Made by a program: the position numbers and the translations under genes. From Eledone cirrhosa (lineage: Eukaryota; Mollusca; Cephalopoda; Octopoda; Eledonidae), in assembly GCA_964016885.1 (NCBI GenBank), contig OZ024742.1, positions 13,349,311 to 13,413,310 of the forward strand: 64,000 bases of DNA. The letters are read 5' to 3'. Of this stretch, positions 1 to 12,379 are shown one piece after another. Each line of letters begins with the position of its first letter. Positions within the stretch are counted from its first letter, which is position 1. The notes beneath the pieces were generated by a model, which searched no databases, was not told the DNA's origin, and saw only the letters and a program-made list of their open reading frames with translations.

Positions 1-750
1 GAAAATTCTGGAGGATCAGTTAAAATAAAATACTGGAGGATCAATTAAAGGAAAATATTGGCGGATCAGTAAAAATAAAATACTGGAGGATCAGTTAAAG
101 GAAAATACTTCAGGATCAGTTAAAGGAAAATACTGGAGGATCAGTTAAAGGAAAATGCTGGAGGATCAGTTGAAATAAAATACTGGAGTATCAGTTAAAG
201 GAAAATACTGAAGGATCAGTTAAAATAAAATACTGGAGGATCAGTTAAAGGAAAAAACTGGAGGATCAGTTAAAATAAAATACTGGAGGATCAGTAAAGT
301 AAAATACTGGAGGATCAGTTAAAGAAAATACTGGAGGAGCAGTTAAGTAAAATAATGGATGATCAGTAAAAATAAAATACTGGAGGATCAGTTAAAGGAA
401 AATACTGGAGGATTAGTTAAAATAAAATACTGGATGATCAGTTAAATGAAAATACTGGAGGATCAGTTAAAGGAGAATACTGGAGGATCAGTTAATGGAA
501 AATACTGGAGCATCAGTTAAAATAAAATACTGAAGGATCAATTAAAGGAAAATACTGGAGGATCAGTTAAATAAAATACTGGAGGATCAGTTAATGGAAA
601 ATACAAAGGATCAGTTAAAGGAAAATACTGGAGGATCAGTTAAAATAAAATACTGGAGGATCAGTTAAAGGCAAATACGGGAGGATCAAATAAAGGAAAA
701 TACTTGAGGATCAGTTAAAATAAAATACTGGAGGATCAGTTAAAGTAAAA

Positions 751-775
751 TACTGGAGGATCAGTTAAAATAAAA
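751..775 (+). repeat. Reference A-type monomer (window AT instead of GG)
   Basis: This 25-bp unit has the same core as the G-type but the two window bases are AT, giving TTAAAATAAAA. The change creates an AATAAA hexamer on the plus strand and lowers GC to 28 percent. A-type units are interspersed with G-type units throughout. In many stretches the two alternate, giving a loose 50-bp dimer (for example about 3,590-3,760), but the alternation is not strict. Confidence 0.93.
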
Positions 776-899
776 CACTGGAGGATCAGTAAAAGGAAAA
801 TACTGGAGGATCAGTTAAAATAAAATACTGGAGGATCAGTTAATGGAAAGTACTGGAAGATCAGTTAAAGAAAATACTGGAGGATCAGTTAAAGTAAAA

Positions 900-974
900 T
901 ACTGGAGGATCAGTTAAAGGAAAATACTGGAGGATCAGTTAAAGGAAAATACTGGAGGATCAGTTAAAGGAAAA
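900..974 (+). repeat. Reference G-type monomers (three consecutive 25-bp units)
   Basis: Three identical canonical monomers in a row, useful as the reference for the whole array. Each begins TACTGGAGGATCAG, then GTTAAAGG-type window, then four A. Each holds one GATC (Sau3AI/MboI site) and a short dyad, ACTG and CAGT, separated by six bases. The G-type is the commonest window class by eye across the window. Confidence 0.95.
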
Positions 975-2237
975 TACTGGAGGATCAGTTAAATTAAATA
1001 CTGGAGGATCAGTTAAAGGAAAATACTGAAGGATCAGTTAAAGGAAAATACTGGAGGATCAGTTAAAAGAAAATACTGGAGGATTAGTTAAAATAAAATA
1101 CTGGAGGATCAGTTAAAGGAAAATACTGGAGGATCAGTTATAATAAAATACTGGAGGAATATTTAAAGTAAAATACTTGAGGATCAGTAAAAATAAAATA
1201 CTGGAGGATCAGTTAATGGTAAGTATTGGAGGATCAGTTAAAGGAAAATACTGGAGGATCAGTTAAAATAAAATACTGGAGGATCAGTTAAAGGAAAATA
1301 CTGGAGGATCAGTTAAAGGAAAATACTGGAGGATCAGTCAAAGAAAAATACTGGAGCATCAGTTAAAGGGAAATTGTTAAGGATCAGTTAAAGAAAATAC
1401 TGGAGGATCAGTTAAGTAAAATACTGGAGGATCAGTTAAAATAAAATACTGGGGGATCAATTAAAGGAAAATACTGGAGGATCAGTTAAATCAAATACTG
1501 GAGGATCAGTTAAAGGTAAATACTGAAGGATCAGTTAATGGAAAATACTGGAGGATCAGTTAATGGAAAATACTGGAGGATCAGTTAAAGGAAAATACTG
1601 GAGGATCAGTTAAATGAAAATACTGGAGGATCAGTTAAAGGAAAATACTGGAGGATCAGTTAAAGGAAAATACTGGAGGATCAGTTAAAATAAAATACTG
1701 AAGGATCAATTAAAGGAAAATACTGGAGGATCAGTTAAAGGAAAATACAAAGGATCAGTTAAAGGAAAATACTGGAGGATCAGTTAAAATAAAATACTGA
1801 AGGATCAATTAAAGGAAAATACTGGAGGATCAGTTAAATAAAATACTGGAGGATCAGTTAAAGGAAAATACAAAGGATCACCTAAAGGAAAATACTGGAG
1901 GATCAGTTAAAATAAAATACTGGAGGATCAGTTAAAGGCAAATACGGGAGGATCAAATAAAGAAAATACTGGAGGATCAGTTAAAGGAAAATACTGGAGG
2001 ATTAGTTAAAGGAAAATACTGGAGAATCAGTTAAAGGAAAATACTGAAGGATCAGTTAAAGAAAATATTGGAGGATCAGTTAAATCAAATACTGGAGGAT
2101 CAGTTAAAGGGAAATACTTAAGGATCAGTTAAAGAAAATATTGGAGGATCAGTTAAGTAAAATACTGGAGGATCAGTTAAAATAAAATACTGGAGGATCA
2201 GTAAAAGGAAAATACTTGAGGATCAGTTAAAGGAAAA

Positions 2238-2261
2238 TACTGGAGGATCAGTTAAATCAAA
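2238..2261 (+). repeat. Reference 24-bp monomer (TC window)
   Basis: Core followed by TTAAATCAAA, one base shorter than the canonical monomer. This TC form recurs at conserved places in almost every higher-order copy, usually just before a unit with the GGGAAATA window. Two other 24-bp forms (AAATAAAA and AAAGAAAA windows) are equally frequent. Mixing 24- and 25-bp units makes the mean period slightly under 25. Confidence 0.93.
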
Positions 2262-2474
2262 TACTGGAGGATCAGTTAAAGGAAAATACTGAAGGAGCAG
2301 TTAAAGGAAAATACTGGAGGATTAGTTAAAATAAAATACTGGAGGATCAGTAAAAATAAAATACTGGAGGATCAGTTAATGGTAAATACTGGAGGATCAG
2401 TTAAAATAAAATACTGGAGGATCAGTTAAAGGAAAATACTGGAGGATCAGTTAAAGGAAAATACTGGAGGATCA

Positions 2475-3718
2475 GTTAAAATTAAATACTGGAGGATCAG
2501 TTAAATAAAATACTGAAGCATCAGTTAAAACAAAACACTGGAGTATCAGTTAAGGAAAATACTGTAGGATCAGTTAAAATAAAATACTAGAGGATCAGTT
2601 AAAGGAAAATACTTCAGGATCAGTTAAAGGAAAATACTGGAGGATCAGTTAAAGGAAAATGCTGGAGGATCAGTTAAAATAAAATACTGGAGGATCAGTT
2701 AATGGAAAGTACTGGAAGATCAGTTAAAGAAAATACTGGAGGATCAGTTAAAGTAAAATACTGGAGGATCAGTTAAAATAAAATACTGGAGGACCAGTTA
2801 AAGGAAAATACTGGAGGATCAGTTAAAGGAAAATACTGGAGGATCAGTCAAAGAAAAATACTGGAGCATCAGTTAAAGGGAAATTGTTAAGGATCAGTTA
2901 AAGAAAATACTGGAGGATCAGTTAAGTAAAATACTGGAGGATCAGTTAAAATAAAATACTGGGGGATCAATTAAAGGGAAATACTGGAGGATCAGTTAAA
3001 TCAAATACTGGAGGATCAGTTAAAGGTAAATACTGGAGGATCAGTTAATGGAAAATACTGGAGGATCAGTTAATGGAAAATACTGGAGGATCAGTTAAAG
3101 GAAAATACTGGAGGATCAGTTAAATAAAATACTGGAGGATCAGTTAAAGGAAAATACAAAGGATCAGTTAAAGGAAAATACTGGAGGATCAGTAAAAATA
3201 AAATACTGAAGGATCAATTAAAGGAAAATACTGGAGGATCAGTTAAATAAAATACTGGAGGATCAGATAAAGGAAAATACAAAGGATCACCTAAAGGAAA
3301 ATACTGGAGGATCAGTTAAAATAAAATACTGGAGGATTAGTTAAAGGCAAATACGGGAGGATCAAATAAAGGAAAATACTGGAGGATCAGTTAAAGGAAA
3401 ATACTGGAGGATTAGTTAAAGGAAAATACTGGAGAATCAGTTAAAGGAAAATACTGAAGGATCAGTTAAAGAAAATATTGGAGGATCAGTTAAATCAAAT
3501 ACTGGAGGATCAGTTAAAGGGAAATACTTAAGGATCAGTTAAAGAAAATATTGGAGGAATATTTCAAGTAAAATACTGGAGGATCAGTAAAAATAAAATA
3601 CTGGAGGATCAGTTAATGGTAAATACTGGAGGATCAGTTAAAATAAAATACTGGAGGATCAGTTAAAGGAAAATACTGGAGGATCAGTTAAAGGAAAATA
3701 CTGGAGGATCAGATAAAG
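2475..3718. repeat. Segment between the two 3,718-bp copies, related to 8,949-10,439
   Basis: This block completes the 3,718-bp unit. Its landmarks match a segment further right: the GAAGCATCAG unit at 2,515 and 8,989 (offset 6,474), the TACTTAAGG unit at 3,525 and 9,973 (6,448), then the GGAATATTTCAAG unit at 3,558 and 10,279 (6,721). The step from 6,448 to 6,721 is 273 bp, about 11 monomers, present at 10,000-10,272 and absent here. The CATTTAACTG-like short forms (TACAAAGGATCACC) near 3,270 and 9,730 are shared too. Confidence 0.82.
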
Positions 3719-6192
3719 GAAAATTCTGGAGGATCAGTTAAAATAAAATACTGGAGGATCAATTAAAGGAAAATATTGGCGGATCAGTAAAAATAAAATA
3801 CTGGAGGATCAGTTAAAGGAAAATACTTCAGGATCAGTTAAAGGAAAATACTGGAGGATCAGTTAAAGGAAAATGCTGGAGGATCAGTTGAAATAAAATA
3901 CTGGAGTATCAGTTAAAGGAAAATACTGAAGGATCAGTTAAAATAAAATACTGGAGGATCAGTTAAAGGAAAAAACTGGAGGATCAGTTAAAATAAAATA
4001 CTGGAGGATCAGTAAAGTAAAATACTGGAGGATCAGTTAAAGAAAATACTGGAGGAGCAGTTAAGTAAAATAATGGATGATCAGTAAAAATAAAATACTG
4101 GAGGATCAGTTAAAGGAAAATACTGGAGGATTAGTTAAAATAAAATACTGGATGATCAGTTAAATGAAAATACTGGAGGATCAGTTAAAGGAGAATACTG
4201 GAGGATCAGTTAATGGAAAATACTGGAGCATCAGTTAAAATAAAATACTGAAGGATCAATTAAAGGAAAATACTGGAGGATCAGTTAAATAAAATACTGG
4301 AGGATCAGTTAATGGAAAATACAAAGGATCAGTTAAAGGAAAATACTGGAGGATCAGTTAAAATAAAATACTGGAGGATCAGTTAAAGGCAAATACGGGA
4401 GGATCAAATAAAGGAAAATACTTGAGGATCAGTTAAAATAAAATACTGGAGGATCAGTTAAAGTAAAATACTGGAGGATCAGTTAAAATAAAACACTGGA
4501 GGATCAGTAAAAGGAAAATACTGGAGGATCAGTTAAAATAAAATACTGGAGGATCAGTTAATGGAAAGTACTGGAAGATCAGTTAAAGAAAATACTGGAG
4601 GATCAGTTAAAGTAAAATACTGGAGGATCAGTTAAAGGAAAATACTGGAGGATCAGTTAAAGGAAAATACTGGAGGATCAGTTAAAGGAAAATACTGGAG
4701 GATCAGTTAAATTAAATACTGGAGGATCAGTTAAAGGAAAATACTGAAGGATCAGTTAAAGGAAAATACTGGAGGATCAGTTAAAAGAAAATACTGGAGG
4801 ATTAGTTAAAATAAAATACTGGAGGATCAGTTAAAGGAAAATACTGGAGGATCAGTTATAATAAAATACTGGAGGAATATTTAAAGTAAAATACTTGAGG
4901 ATCAGTAAAAATAAAATACTGGAGGATCAGTTAATGGTAAGTATTGGAGGATCAGTTAAAGGAAAATACTGGAGGATCAGTTAAAATAAAATACTGGAGG
5001 ATCAGTTAAAGGAAAATACTGGAGGATCAGTTAAAGGAAAATACTGGAGGATCAGTCAAAGAAAAATACTGGAGCATCAGTTAAAGGGAAATTGTTAAGG
5101 ATCAGTTAAAGAAAATACTGGAGGATCAGTTAAGTAAAATACTGGAGGATCAGTTAAAATAAAATACTGGGGGATCAATTAAAGGAAAATACTGGAGGAT
5201 CAGTTAAATCAAATACTGGAGGATCAGTTAAAGGTAAATACTGAAGGATCAGTTAATGGAAAATACTGGAGGATCAGTTAATGGAAAATACTGGAGGATC
5301 AGTTAAAGGAAAATACTGGAGGATCAGTTAAATGAAAATACTGGAGGATCAGTTAAAGGAAAATACTGGAGGATCAGTTAAAGGAAAATACTGGAGGATC
5401 AGTTAAAATAAAATACTGAAGGATCAATTAAAGGAAAATACTGGAGGATCAGTTAAAGGAAAATACAAAGGATCAGTTAAAGGAAAATACTGGAGGATCA
5501 GTTAAAATAAAATACTGAAGGATCAATTAAAGGAAAATACTGGAGGATCAGTTAAATAAAATACTGGAGGATCAGTTAAAGGAAAATACAAAGGATCACC
5601 TAAAGGAAAATACTGGAGGATCAGTTAAAATAAAATACTGGAGGATCAGTTAAAGGCAAATACGGGAGGATCAAATAAAGAAAATACTGGAGGATCAGTT
5701 AAAGGAAAATACTGGAGGATTAGTTAAAGGAAAATACTGGAGAATCAGTTAAAGGAAAATACTGAAGGATCAGTTAAAGAAAATATTGGAGGATCAGTTA
5801 AATCAAATACTGGAGGATCAGTTAAAGGGAAATACTTAAGGATCAGTTAAAGAAAATATTGGAGGATCAGTTAAGTAAAATACTGGAGGATCAGTTAAAA
5901 TAAAATACTGGAGGATCAGTAAAAGGAAAATACTTGAGGATCAGTTAAAGGAAAATACTGGAGGATCAGTTAAATCAAATACTGGAGGATCAGTTAAAGG
6001 AAAATACTGAAGGAGCAGTTAAAGGAAAATACTGGAGGATTAGTTAAAATAAAATACTGGAGGATCAGTAAAAATAAAATACTGGAGGATCAGTTAATGG
6101 TAAATACTGGAGGATCAGTTAAAATAAAATACTGGAGGATCAGTTAAAGGAAAATACTGGAGGATCAGTTAAAGGAAAATACTGGAGGATCA
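3719..6192. repeat. 3,718-bp tandem duplication, copy 2
   Basis: Near-identical second copy of 1-2,474, in the same orientation and register. The monomer order, including all rare variants (TTGAAATAAAA window, GGAGCAG, GGATGATCAG, CGGGAGG), is preserved. It ends where a CAGATAAAGG unit begins a different family of about 0.8-0.9-kb blocks. Confidence 0.9.
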
Positions 6193-7913
6193 GATAAAGG
6201 AAAATTCTGGAGGATCAGTTAAAATAAAATACTGGAGGATCAATTAAAGGAAAATATTGGCGGATCAGTAAAAATAAAATACTGGAGGATCAGTTAAAGG
6301 AAAATACTGGAGGATCAGTTAAAATTAAATACTGGAGGATCAGTTAAATAAAATACTGAAGCATCAGTTAAAACAAAACACTGGAGTATCAGTTAAGGAA
6401 AATACTGTAGGATCAGTTAAAATAAAATACTAGAGGATCAGTTAAAAGAAAATACTTCAGGATCAGTTAAAGGAAAATACTGGAGGATCAGTTAAAGGAA
6501 AATGCTGGAGGATCAGTTAAAATAAAATACTGGAGGATCAGTTAATGGAAAGTACTGGAAGATCAGTTAAAGAAAATACTGGAGGATCAGTTAAAGTAAA
6601 ATACTGGAGGATCAGTTAAAATAAAATACTGGAGGGCCAGTTAAAGGAAAATACTGGAGGATCAGTTAAAGGAAAATACTGGAGGATCAGTCAAAGAAAA
6701 ATACTGGAGCATCAGTTAAAGGGAAATTGTTAAGGATCAGTTAAAGAAAATACTGGAGAATCAGTTAAGTAAAATACTGGGGGATCAGTTAAAATAAAAT
6801 ACTGGGGGATCAATTAAAGGAAAATACTGGAGGATCAGTTAAATCAAATACTGGAGGATCAGTTAAAGGTAAATACTGGAGGATCAGTTAAATCAAATAC
6901 TGGAGGATCAGTTAAAGGAAAATACTGGAGGATTAGTTAAAATAAAATACTGGAGGATCAGTAAAAATAAAATACTGGAGGATCAGTTAATGGTAAATAA
7001 TGGAGGATCAGTTAAAATAAAATACTGGAGGATCAGTTAAAGGAAAATACTGGAGGATCAGTTAAAGGAAAATACTGGAGGATCAGATAAAGGAAAATTC
7101 TGGAGGATCAGTTAAAATAAAATACTGGAGGATCAATTAAAGGAAAATATTGGCGGATCAGTAAAAATAAAATACTGGAGGATCAGTTAAAGGAAAATAC
7201 TGGAGGATCAGTTAAAATTAAATACTGGAGGATCAGTTAAATAAAATACTGAAGCATCAGTTAAAACAAAACACTGGAGTATCAGTTAAGGAAAATACTG
7301 TAGGATCAGTTAAAATAAAATACTAGAGGATCAGTTAAAGGAAAATACTTCAGGATCAGTTAAAGGAAAATACTGGAGGATCAGTTAAAGGAAAATGCTG
7401 GAGGATCAGTTAAAATAAAATACTGGAGGATCAGTTAATGGAAAGTACTGGAAGATCAGTTAAAGAAAATACTGGATGATCAGTTAAAGTAAAATACTGG
7501 AGGATCAGTTAAAATAAAATACTGGAGGACCAGTTAAAGGAAAATACTGGAGGATCAGTTAAAGGAAAATACTGGAGGATCAGTCAAAGAAAAATACTGG
7601 AGCATCAGTTAAAGGGAAATTGTTAAGGATCAGTTAAAGAAAATACTGGAGGATCAGTTAAGTAAAATACTGGAGGATCAGTTAAAATAAAATACTGGGG
7701 GATCAATTAAAGGAAAATACTGGAGGATCAGTTAAATCAAATACTGGAGGATCAGTTAAAGGTAAATACTGGAGGATCAGTTAATGGAAAATACTGGAGG
7801 ATCAGTTAATGGAAAATACTGGAGGATCAGTTAAAGGAAAATACTGGAGGATCAGTTAAAGGAAAATACTGGAGGATCAGTTAAAGGAAAATACTGGAGG
7901 ATCAGATAAAGGA
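6193..7913. repeat. 1,712-bp tandem duplication, copy 1 (two subunits of 893 and 819 bp)
   Basis: The AAATTCTGG landmark marks subunit starts at 6,202, 7,095, 7,914 and 8,832, giving steps of 893, 819 and 918 bp. At the larger scale the 6,202 subunit matches the 7,914 subunit at offset 1,712 (checked at GCATCAG 6,361/8,073 and the unique GGAGGGCCAG unit 6,631/8,343). The 7,095 subunit matches the 8,832 subunit at 1,737 (checked at GGAGGACCAG 7,524/9,261). The 25-bp difference is one extra GAAGGAGCAG monomer near 8,637. GGGCC versus GGACC alternates between subunits, so the duplicated unit was a pair. Confidence 0.87.
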
Positions 7914-9580
7914 AAATTCTGGAGGATCAGTTAAAATAAAATACTGGAGGATCAATTAAAGGAAAATATTGGCGGATCAGTAAAAATAAAATACTGGAGG
8001 ATCAGTTAAAGGAAAATACTGGAGGATCAGTTAAAATTAAATACTGGAGGATCAGTTAAATAAAATACTGAAGCATCAGTTAAAACAAAACACTGGAGTA
8101 TCAGTTAAGGAAAATACTGTAGGATCAGTTAAAATAAAATACTAGAGGATCAGTTAAAAGAAAATACTTCAGGATCAGTTAAAGGAAAATACTGGAGGAT
8201 CAGTTAAAGGAAAATGCTGGAGGATCAGTTAAAATAAAATACTGGAGGATCAGTTAATGGAAAGTACTGGAAGATCAGTTAAAGAAAATACTGGAGGATC
8301 AGTTAAAGTAAAATACTGGAGGATCAGTTAAAATAAAATACTGGAGGGCCAGTTAAAGGAAAATACTGGAGGATCAGTTAAAGGAAAATACTGGAGGATC
8401 AGTCAAAGAAAAATACTGGAGCATCAGTTAAAGGGAAATTGTTAAGGATCAGTTAAAGAAAATACTGGAGGATCAGTTAAGTAAAATACTGGGGGATCAG
8501 TTAAAATAAAATACTGGGGGATCAATTAAAGGAAAATACTGGAGGATCAGTTAAATCAAATACTGGAGGATCAGTTAAAGGTAAATACTGGAGGATCAGT
8601 TAAATCAAATACTGGAGGATCAGTTAAAGGAAAATACTGAAGGAGCAGTTAAAGGAAAATACTGGAGGATTAGTTAAAATAAAATACTGGAGGATCAGTA
8701 AAAATAAAATACTGGAGGATCAGTTAATGGTAAATAATGGAGGATCAGTTAAAATAAAATACTGGAGGATCAGTTAAAGGAAAATACTGGAGGATCAGTT
8801 AAAGGAAAATACTGGAGGATCAGATAAAGGAAAATTCTGGAGGATCAGTTAAAATAAAATACTGGAGGATCAATTAAAGGAAAATATTGGCGGATCAGTA
8901 AAAATAAAATACTGGAAGATCAGTTAAAGGAAAATACTGGAGGATCAGTTAAAATTAAATACTGGAGGATCAGTTAAATAAAATACTGAAGCATCAGTTA
9001 AAACAAAACACTGGAGTATCAGTTAAGGAAAATACTGTAGGATCAGTTAAAATAAAATACTAGAGGATCAGTTAAAGGAAAATACTTCAGGATCAGTTAA
9101 AGGAAAATACTGGAGGATCAGTTAAAGGAAAATGCTGGAGGATCAGTTACAATAAAATACTGGAGGATCAGTTAATGGAAAGTACTGGAAGATCAGTTAA
9201 AGAAAATACTGGAGGATCAGTTAAAGTAAAATACTGGAGGATCAGTTAAAATAAAATACTGGAGGACCAGTTAAAGGAAAATACTGGAGGATCAGTTAAA
9301 GGAAAATACTGGAGGATCAGTCAAAGAAAAATACTGGAGCATCAGTTAAAGGGAAATTGTTAAGGATCAGTTAAAGAAAATACTGGAGGATCAGTTAAGT
9401 AAAATACTGGAGGATCAGTTAAAATAAAATACTGGGGGATCAATTAAAGGAAAATACTGGAGGATCAGTTAAATCAAATACTGGAGGATCAGTTAATGGA
9501 AAATACTGGAGGATCAGTTAATGGAAAATACTGGAGGATCAGTTAAAGGAAAATACTGGAGGATCAGTTAAATAAAATAC
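7914..9580. repeat. 1,712/1,737-bp tandem duplication, copy 2
   Basis: Second copy of the two-subunit block at 6,193-7,913. It carries one extra 25-bp unit near 8,637 and lacks one unit near 9,480. Its first subunit is used again at 11,461-12,379 at offset 3,547 (AAATTCTGG 8,832/12,379 and 7,914/11,461; GGAGGGCCAG 8,343/11,890). The match to copy 1 fades near 9,570, where a 24-bp AAATAAAA unit is followed by TACAAAGG. Confidence 0.85.
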
Positions 9581-11460
9581 TGGAGGATCAGTTAAAGGAA
9601 AATACAAAGGATCAGTTAAAGGAAAATACTGGAGGATCAGTAAAAATAAAATACTGAAGGATCAATTAAAGGAAAATACTGGAGGATCAGTTAAATAAAA
9701 TACTGGAGGATCAGATAAAGGAAAATACAAAGGATCACCTAAAGGAAAATACTGGAGGATCAGTTAAAATAAAATACTGGAGGATCAGTTAAAGGCAAAT
9801 ACGGGAGGATCAAATAAAGGAAAATACTGGAGGATCAGTTAAAGGAAAATACTGGAGGATTAGTTAAAGGAAAATACTGGAGAATCAGTTAAAGGAAAAT
9901 ACTGAAGGATCAGTTAAAGAAAATATTGGAGGATCAGTTAAATCAAATACTGGAGGATCAGTTAAAGGGAAATACTTAAGGATCAGTTAAAGAAAATATT
10001 GGAGGATCAGTTAAGTAAAATACTGGAGGATCAGTTAAAATAAAATACTGGAGGATCAGTAAAAGGAAAATACTTGAGGATCAGTTAAAGGAAAATACTG
10101 GAGGATCAGTTAAATCAAATACTGGAGGATCAGTTAAAGGAAAATACTGAAGGAGCAGTTAAAGGAAAATACTGGAGGATCAGTTAAAAGAAAATACTGG
10201 AGGATTAGTTAAAATAAAATACTGGAGGATCAGTTAAAGGAAAATACTGGAGGATCAGTTATAATAAAATACTGGAGGAATATTTCAAGTAAAATACTGG
10301 AGGATCAGTAAAAATAAAATACTGGAGGATCAGTTAATGGTAAATACTGGAGGATCAGTTAAAATAAAATACTGGAGGATCAGTTAAAGGAAAATACTGG
10401 AGGATCAGTTAAAGGAAAATACTGGAGGATCAGATAAAGGAAAATTCTGGAGGATCAGTTAAAATAAAATACTGGAGGATCAATTAAAGGAAAATATTGG
10501 CGGATCAGTAAAAATAAAATACTGGAGGATCAGTTAAAGGAAAATACTGGAGGATCAGTTAAGATTAAATACTGGAGGATCAGTTAAATAAAATACTGAA
10601 GCATCAGTTAAAATAAAATACTGGAGGATCAGTTAAAGGAAAAAACTGGAGGATCAGTAAAAAATAACATACTGGAGGATCAGTTAAAGGAAAATACTGG
10701 AGAATCAGTTAAAATAAAATACTGGAGGATCAGTTAAAGTAAAATTTGTGGAGGATCAGTTAAAATAAAAAACTGGAGGATCAGTAAAAGGAAAATACTG
10801 GAGGATCAGTTAAGATAAAATACTGGAGGATCAGTTAATGGAAAGTACTGGAAGATGAGTTAAAGAAAATACTGGAGGATCAGTTAAAGTAGAATACTGG
10901 AGGATCAGTTAAAATAAAATACTGGAGGATCAGTTAAAGGAAAATACTGGAGGATCAGTTAAAGGAAAATACTGGAGGATTAGTTAAAGGAAAATACTGG
11001 AGAATCAGTTAAAGGAAAATACTGAAGGATCAGTTAAAGAAATATTGGAGGATCAGTTAAATCAAATACTGGAGGATCAGTTAAAGGGAAATACTTAAGG
11101 ATCAGTTAAAGAAAATATTGGAGGATCAGTTAAGTAAAATACTGGAGGATCAGTTAAAATAAAATACTGGAGGATCAGTAAAAGGAAAATACTTGAGGAT
11201 CAGTTAAAGGAAAATACTGGAGGATCAGTTAAATCAAATACTGGAGGATCAGTTAAAGGAAAATACTGAAGGAGCAGTTAAAGGAAAATACTGGAGGATT
11301 AGTTAAAATAAAATACTGGAGGATCAGTAAAAATAAAATACTGGAGGATCAGTTAATGGTAAATACTGGAGGATCAGTTAAAATAAAATACTGGAGGATC
11401 AGTTAAAGGAAAATACTGGAGGATCAGTTAAAGGAAAATACTGGAGGATCAGATAAAGGA
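9581..11460. repeat. Displaced copy of the 3.0-3.86 kb region plus mixed monomers
   Basis: The left part repeats the content of about 3,130-3,860 at offsets of 6,448 and then 6,721 bp, with 273 bp (about 11 monomers) present only here near 10,000-10,272. From about 10,600 the pattern changes to units with an AAAAAACTGG window and the rare 26-bp TTTGTGG monomer at 10,742, which next appears at 19,455. A short AAATATTGG unit missing one A lies near 11,040. No non-repeat DNA is present. Confidence 0.8.
10742..10752 (+). repeat. 26-bp monomer variant (TTTGTGG)
   Basis: Here AAATACTGG is replaced by AAATTTGTGG, making a 26-bp unit. The same variant occurs only at 19,455, 20,399 and 22,039 in this window, each time followed by AAAAAACTGG and TTAAGATAAA-type units, so the four sites share descent. 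Confidence 0.85.
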
Positions 11461-12379
11461 AAATTCTGGAGGATCAGTTAAAATAAAATACTGGAGGATC
11501 AATTAAAGGAAAATATTGGCGGATCAGTAAAAATAAAATACTGGAGGATCAGTTAAAGGAAAATACTGGAGGATCAGTTAAAATTAAATACTGGAGGATC
11601 AGTTAAATAAAATACTGAAGCATCAGTTAAAACAAAACACTGGAGTATCAGTTAAGGAAAATACTGTAGGATCAGTTAAAATAAAATACTAGAGGATCAG
11701 TTAAAAGAAAATACTTCAGGATCAGTTAAAGGAAAATACTGGAGGATCAGTTAAAGGAAAATGCTGGAGGATCAGTTAAAATAAAATACTGGAGGATCAG
11801 TTAATGGAAAGTACTGGAAGATTAGTTAAAGAAAATACTGGAGGATCAGTTAAAGTAAAATACTGGAGGATCAGTTAAAATAAAATACTGGAGGGCCAGT
11901 TAAAGGAAAATACTGGAGGATCAGTTAAAGGAAAATACTGGAGGATCAGTCAAAGAAAAATACTGGAGCATCAGTTAAAGGGAAATTGTTAAGGATCAGT
12001 TAAAGAAAATACTGGAGGATCAGTTAAGTAAAATACTGGGGGATCAGTTAAAATAAAATACTGGGGGATCAATTAAAGGAAAATACTGGAGGATCAGTTA
12101 AATCAAATACTGGAGGATCAGTTAAAGGTAAATACTGGAGGATCAGTTAAATCAAATACTGGAGGATCAGTTAAAGGAAAATACTGAAGGAGCAGTTAAA
12201 GGAAAATACTGGAGGATTAGTTAAAATAAAATACTGGAGGATCAGTAAAAATAAAATACTGGAGGATCAGTTAATGGTAAATACTGGAGGATCAGTTAAA
12301 ATAAAATACTGGAGGATCAGTTAAAGGAAAATACTGGAGGATCAGTTAAAGGAAAATACTGGAGGATCAGATAAAGGAA
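11461..12379. repeat. 918-bp segment, third use of the 7,914-8,832 block
   Basis: Matches 7,914-8,832 at a constant offset of 3,547 bp, including the rare GGAGGGCCAG unit (8,343 and 11,890). A visible difference is GGAAGATTAG here against GGAAGATCAG there. The equal length shows the block was copied as a whole. Confidence 0.85.

Larger units (their letters stand above)
1..2474. repeat. 3,718-bp tandem duplication, copy 1
   Basis: This segment matches 3,719-6,192 at a constant offset of 3,718 bp. I checked the offset at the TTCTGG unit (3 and 3,721), the GCGGATCAG unit (61 and 3,779), the GGAATATTT unit (1,158 and 4,876) and the TTAATGGTAAATA unit near 2,370 and 6,088. No indel was seen between the copies. 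Similarity stops near 2,475/6,193, where copy 1 goes into an AAATTAAATA unit and copy 2 into a CAGATAAAGG unit. The left end is cut by the window start, so the true unit may begin earlier. Part of it (111 to about 1,380) occurs a third time at 13,501-14,820. Confidence 0.9.

Noticed and set aside
481..540. GGAGG followed by ATG in TTAATGG units, resembling a ribosome binding site and start codon
   Set aside because: The spacing looks plausible, but every such frame meets TAA within two or three monomers. The motif is simply the repeat core beside one window variant, and it recurs tens of times.
10742..10770. TTTGTGG as the edge of an inserted element
   Set aside because: The unit is just one base longer than normal, and repeat continues directly on both sides. 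There is no target-site duplication or foreign sequence.
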